From Pegea sp. RAD2-039 (taxonomy: Eukaryota > Chordata > Thaliacea > Salpida > Salpidae), in the NCBI GenBank assembly GCA_034620365.1, contig JAQGEQ010000110.1, positions 620,001-684,000 on the forward strand: DNA of 64,000 bases, read 5' to 3'. Within the stretch, counting starts at the first letter, position 1, and each line of letters starts with the position of its first letter. Below the pieces are notes generated by a model. That model searched no databases, had not been told where the DNA came from, and saw only the letters and a program-made list of their open reading frames with translations. Shown in pieces: positions 59,460 through 64,000 of this stretch. A program made the translations under genes and the position numbers.

Positions 59460-60050
59460 AACTGACCTGTTTTCGAAGTATAATATAAAAAGTTATTTAC
59501 TTTCATCATTTTGTTGGACTAAATGTGTAAATCTACTTTAAAACTTTTCTTTAATTAATTTAAAAAGTTATATATTTAGGTTATAAGAATATCAGATTGG
59601 ATTTCATGCTTTTAGCAATGTTTTCCATTACCTTGACATATTATGTCATAATGTTATTAACAGCAGAGCTTCTACCTACAGTTTTGAGGTAAGTTGGTTT
59701 CAACAAAATTTCATCAAAAGTTAACATAGATTAGTTAATACCAAAAAAGCATAAATAAAGTTGTAAATTAAACTTTGATAAGAGTTATTTCTATTATTCT
59801 TAGAAGACCTCACAGATTTGTTGAAAATTTTGATTGAAACAAATTGATATCATTAGCATTTTTATAAGATAATTGAGGTGAAAAACATAAAAATACACAA
59901 ACAATTTGTCCTAAAATAGTACCAGTAATTATCTACAAAGTTACTAACAGCTAAGCTCATAATATTTTTGACTTCTTTTTGCTTCTACATTTGTTTCTAG
60001 AGCTAATGCATACTCATTATTGAATACTGTTGGTAGAATTGGACCAACTT
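59460..60050 (+). pseudogene. SLC22-type transporter fragment F
   Basis: Two exons (about 59580-59690, YYVIMLLTAELLPTVL; about 60000-60050, RANAYSLLNTVGRIGP) that match the diverged fragment E (30480-31110) in inverted orientation, not copies A-D. The second exon is cut in the middle, and the next sequence (60060-60110) resembles palindrome-arm sequence near 36290. Confidence 0.8.
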
Positions 60051-60110
60051 CTTAAAAGATGATAAAGCTAATGATAAAAAACTTAAGCTGTAAAGAGTTT
60101 GAGTTAGCAA

Positions 60111-60830
60111 TTTAGATTACTTTTAATCATTAGATAAACCAGTTAATCCAGAATGGAGAATGTTAGGGATATGCACATTGAGATTTCATAGTTGAAGAGT
60201 TATTTGTAGATAAATCCTTTAAGTTGTCTTAATTATAGAAGTTTTGATCTGTTTAGTTTTAATCTCTTATCCTTTTCTTGTCTCATTTGCATATGACAGT
60301 TCTTGAGCTTCAGTTTATTTTATAGTTCTTTTTAACTGAGTCGGGATTTTTAGATAAGTATCTAAGTAACCTAGTATCAATTTTTAAGCTTTGTAAAACA
60401 CAATTTTTGGATTTGTTTAAATGACATATTATGCAAATGTCGTTATGCAAATATACGAGAAGACTGTAAGATACAAGACATTCGTTGGTCGTTTTACTTT
60501 AACCAAAATGTCAGAGACTTCTTTGGCCATTGAAAAATTATTAGAATTTTTAGCTTTACACTTCATGCACTGCATACTTCAGTATTTTTATTATTGATTC
60601 TATCTAAGCATATAGTGCAGATGATATTCAGTGCATTAGCATCATTTGATAAAACTGATGATGAGATTCATGTCACAGAAAGGAAATCAACTTTACTCAG
60701 AAAACTAATACCTCTATACCTAGTAGAATAATAAAGTTTTGTAATCATATAAATTTATCTTTAAAAATTAGTTAAGTTATCAATAAGGTTTCCTTATCAT
60801 GTGTTTATAATGTCTGTCTGTATGACAGTA
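60111..60830. other. No gene seen
   Basis: AT-rich, no coding or repeat evidence beyond scattered short ORFs. Confidence 0.5.
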
Positions 60831-60837
60831 GTAGTTA

Positions 60838-61185
60838 ACTTACCCACCTATCATATATGAGATGGTTGGTTTGAGGCCAGGTGGGCACATATTTGCGACA
60901 AAGAAAGTCCATACAAAACCCGGATAAGATGACTTCTTTAGGCTGGTTAATAACAACATTTCTTGTAGATACAAAGCTCCGAGTTGGTCTAAACCGGAGT
61001 TTGAGCCTCGTGGGCAGTTTGTTGCTGTATTCAGTGTCGTTCTGGCTGCTCTTATAACGCCAGTCGGGTTCAGCTGCATCAGTCCGTTTTTGCACTGCGT
61101 AACCTTATTGATGTACAGACATAGGTAACAACTGGATCTCCGTAATTTCTGTTCTAGAATACATACATGGCTGTTTTCGGCCAAA
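60838..61185 (-). other. GC-richer island of unknown nature
   Basis: About 350 bp with clearly higher GC than its surroundings and overlapping open frames on the minus strand (114 and 86 codons). One includes YPGFVWTFFVANMCPPGL. No family was recognised and no splice pattern links it to a gene. It could be a captured exon, a SINE-like element or contamination-derived DNA. Confidence 0.35.
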
Positions 61186-61199
61186 GCATGCCAAAAAGC

Positions 61200-62097
61200 A
61201 TTAACTTCCTAGAAAAATTACTTCTATAAGTAGACTCATTTGTTCATCATTTTAATGGTTATATTTAATACAACCAATATTTGTCAACTTTTCTTTCGCC
61301 TAATATTTCTGGTAAATATTTTTTCGTATATTAATAATGATTTCATTCAGTAAATCCCAAAAAATATTTAATTATTATTGATATCTATAAATAACACAAC
61401 CAGGTTTTTTTAAATATTTAAAAGCTTCATAAAAAGTACTTATTTGTCAAATCTGATTTTTGTATTTTATGTCCTTCATGTGGAGTTTCAATGGTTTATT
61501 TTTTTAATTTTTCTCCTGTTATTAAATAAATTAGTATGTTTAGAAAATTGATAAATGTAATGACCTAAGATTCGAATTTTTAGTTGTTTTGATAAAAAAG
61601 AATTAGTATTGTGTAATCAATCAATATTTTTATGTAAACTTCTAAAAAAAATATTAATTTAAGCAACAATCAAAATTATATTATCACTTGCTACTAGAAG
61701 TAACTTTAAAAATTTCTATCACAACTATAAATTTTATTTACAAGATATTTGCATGACTTTTATGTTTGTTTTTGAATTGCATATTTATTTTAAAGTTGTT
61801 ATTTTTATAATTAATATTTTTATAACTAATAAAGATTAGTTTTTATTATGTGCATTTAATACAGTTCTAGTTTTACAAATCTTTTTAGCTTTTTATGATT
61901 ACATTTCATATATAGTTAGATTTTTTCATATTTTGTTTCTATTAATAACTGTTATATTATTATAAGTAGTTTGTTTGTTTAAAGTTTTAATATGAATATA
62001 TGAAAGTATGATGAATAATAACTTTTATAGTTATTTAATAAATAAAAAATTGTTTTATTAGATTTAGTTAATGATTTTGATATAAATAAACTTCAAT
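61200..62097. other. AT-rich intergenic stretch upstream of OPA3
   Basis: No coding evidence. It probably contains the promoter of the first OPA3 alternative exon. Confidence 0.5.
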
Positions 62098-63210
62098 ATG
62101 GTGGCTGGAATTCCTATGGCAAAGTTTTTACCAGAATTATTTAAAACCATGACTAAACCATTAGTAAACATAATTAAGAAGAATGTTTCTAAAAGTGATT
62201 ATTGGTGTAATTCAGTTTTTATTCCTATGGCTCAAAGTAAGACTAAACTCTGATATTTTGTGATATTATAAGCAGATACTTTAGTTAAGAGTATTGTTGA
62301 AAACTGATAGTAGATATACAAGAATGCAGCTCTTTTTTATCTTTATAGTTTCTAAATGTGCTAGGTTTTATTTTTTTTCAATTTATTTATATTTTTCTTA
62401 ACTTAGTTATAATGATCTGTATTTGATATATTAATTTATACAATTAGTTTTTGATTTACTAACATTTTTCAATAGATTTATTGAATATCAGCAAAAACAA
62501 ATCCATTTTAATTTGTTTTATTTAAATTGCAGTATCCTAGTTAAATAGTAAATCCAAAATTTATTTCAGCTTTTTATAAGTTAAAATAGAAGCAAATGGT
62601 GTTAGGTGTTCCTTTGGCTAAGGCATTGCCTCTTGTATTAAAAGTGGTGACAAAACCTGTAATTGAGACACTGAAAAAAAAAGTTCGTAAAAACCCTAAT
62701 TGGGAGAATAGTGTATTTCTACCTATTGCTAGGGGTAAGTGATAAACTGGCACAATTTGGTGGTGGGGGCTTATATAAATTCCAATTTGATAAAATATTT
62801 GTTATTTAGTCTTAATACTGTATCATCTTACAGGCTACAACAAAATGTCTTTGCGACTTCGGTTATATTCACAAGGATTGAAACGAAACAAGGAACAATT
62901 AGAACGATCTGCACATATGACTGATGAAGCTGCATTGGATTTAGGAGCCGAACTCGTAGCTAATACTGCTACCCTTTTTATTGGTCTTGTTGCAATTGCG
63001 ATGCAACAATCGCTATCCTCTGCATCAGAAAAGAAGAAGAAAGAGGAATTAGAAGAAAAAGAAAGAGATAAACGAGAAGAGATAGAACATTTAAAAGCAA
63101 CAGTTTTGGATTTAGGAATAACTTTGGAACATTTAGATACGAAAATACGTGAAATGAATCGAACTATTTTATCTATGAGTGCTTACAATAAAGCTTCTAA
63201 AGAGAAGTGA
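62098..63210 (+). CDS. OPA3: OPA3 family protein with two alternative first exons
   Basis: Mitochondrial membrane protein family. Exon 1a (62098-62236) encodes MVAGIPMAKFLPELFK... ending VFIPMAQ. Exon 1b (62596-62734) encodes MVLGVPLAKALPLVLK... ending VFLPIAR. Both are exactly 139 bp, start with ATG, end in phase 1 with a GTAAG donor, and fit the single acceptor TTACAG at 62833. The shared exon 62834-63210 encodes YNKMSLRLR, ALDLGAELVANTATLFIGLVAIAM (hydrophobic segment), then a KKKKEELEEKERDKREE coiled coil ending at TGA. Either form is 171 residues, the usual OPA3 size. The MxxGxPxAK start is the family's mitochondrial-targeting region. AATAAA at 63279 is a plausible polyadenylation signal. 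Confidence 0.9.
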
Positions 63211-63554
63211 CAACTTAACAGCTGTTTTTAGGAGGTGATTTATGTAAAACTGTTCTTTTTATTTGCGATCATATAAGAAATAAAATCACAAAATTCCTGT
63301 GTCTAATCCACAACGTAAACATTTTTCCTATGATTCAAACAAACACTCGAAACATATTTCTATATTCACTTTTATAAAATTAAAAACAAAATAAAAACAG
63401 TTTCAGTTTAATTCCATAAAAAAAACTTGATTTAACAGTAAGTTTCGATCAGAGCTTCTACACAGAAAATGGTGAAAGATAGATCAGTCAAAACAGCCTT
63501 GCACCTAAAGCTCAATAAACAACATCCGGGCTGTTTACAAGAAGTCAAATTTAA

Positions 63555-64000
63555 TCATCTATCTTCAATTTCTTTCATATACTGCTGTAAGGCATCTAAT
63601 CTTGCATCTATCTCATCCATATCAGTATCGCGTCTTCTTGATCCCTGCTTATGATGACGTGAAATTGAATCAGAAGTGATGATGTCATCATCACTTTCCT
63701 GGTAGCTAAACTTGCTTCTGTTGATAGAAGATTTTGAAAACGATTTGTTGAGAGTCGATGTTTTACCTTCTAGTTCTCGATCCTCTATTTGATGAATTTC
63801 TGCTTTCTAAAGATGAGTTTCTACTGAATTCACTTCGAGGATACAAAGGAGCTCTTGTTTTATTTCGACTTCTTGTTCTTCCTCTTTCATAAGAAGAGTC
63901 TTCATGTAATCTGCCACGAATTTGTCGCTTCCTGGATTCTAACCAATCAGAGAGAAGAACGACATCACAAAGCTACAGACCTCCTTTCTTCACTTTCTTG
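63555..64000 (-). CDS. CCDC61-like protein, C-terminal exons (partial)
   Basis: Three exons: 64000-63981 (continues outside the window), 63938-63767 and 63717-63555, with 42 and 49 bp introns. They encode an Arg/Ser-rich disordered stretch (RGRLHEDSSYERGRTRSRN) followed by SDDDIITSDS and a short terminal helix, MDEIDARLDALQQYMKEIE, then TGA. From memory, the centrosomal/basal-body protein CCDC61 (VFL3) ends in a very similar EIDARL-ALQEYM helix after an SR-rich tail. The N-terminal XRCC4-like fold that would settle this is not in the window. Convergent with OPA3; stop codons are about 345 bp apart. Confidence 0.6.

Noticed and set aside
63469..63654. 61-codon + strand ORF after OPA3
   Set aside because: Antisense to the last exon of the CCDC61-like gene, whose three exons join in frame.

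Overview
This is nuclear DNA from an AT-rich animal genome, not a prokaryote. It holds the 3' half of a ryanodine receptor, an F-box gene, SLC22-type transporters, an OPA3 gene and the end of a CCDC61-like gene. All are cut by many very short GT-AG introns, mostly about 40-60 bp in RyR and the right-hand genes. That points to a compact invertebrate; the phylum cannot be fixed from the sequence alone. There are no operons, CRISPR arrays or recognisable tRNA/rRNA genes. Exon boundaries were placed by eye from reading frame, GT/AG sites and remembered family conservation. No search was run.

Layout. 1-8947 (+): C-terminal half of a ryanodine receptor, with divergent EF hands, the pore filter and the C-terminal tail. 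9592-13319 (-): 11-exon FBXO16-like F-box gene, convergent with RyR. 13320-16014: intergenic, with one LINE 3' scrap. 16015-16535 (+): a small secreted His/Tyr-rich peptide gene with duplicated exons. 17050-47175: an amplified SLC22 (organic cation/carnitine-type transporter) cluster. Two complete copies (B, 21285-25208 +; C, 37048-40958 -) sit on roughly 9 kb arms of a huge inverted repeat (about 20.1-29.1 kb against 33.0-42.1 kb). The 3.9 kb spacer holds a diverged transporter fragment and LINE pieces. Truncated copies A and D flank the palindrome.

47.6-59.4 kb is a second mosaic of repeats: a roughly 2 kb unit in direct and inverted copies carrying a short conserved ORF, LINE 3' fragments, and a GC-rich nested-hairpin cassette. 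Inside it lies an intronless flavin monooxygenase (49834-51188 -) that resembles bacterial trimethylamine monooxygenase more than animal FMOs and carries one frameshift in an A7 run. 62098-63210 (+) is an OPA3 gene with two interchangeable first exons, convergent with the C-terminal exons of a CCDC61-like gene (63555-64000 -).

Single-copy, conserved cell-biology genes occupy both ends. The middle 45 kb is a recombination-prone zone of transporter duplication, palindrome formation, retrotransposon debris and possible horizontal gain.
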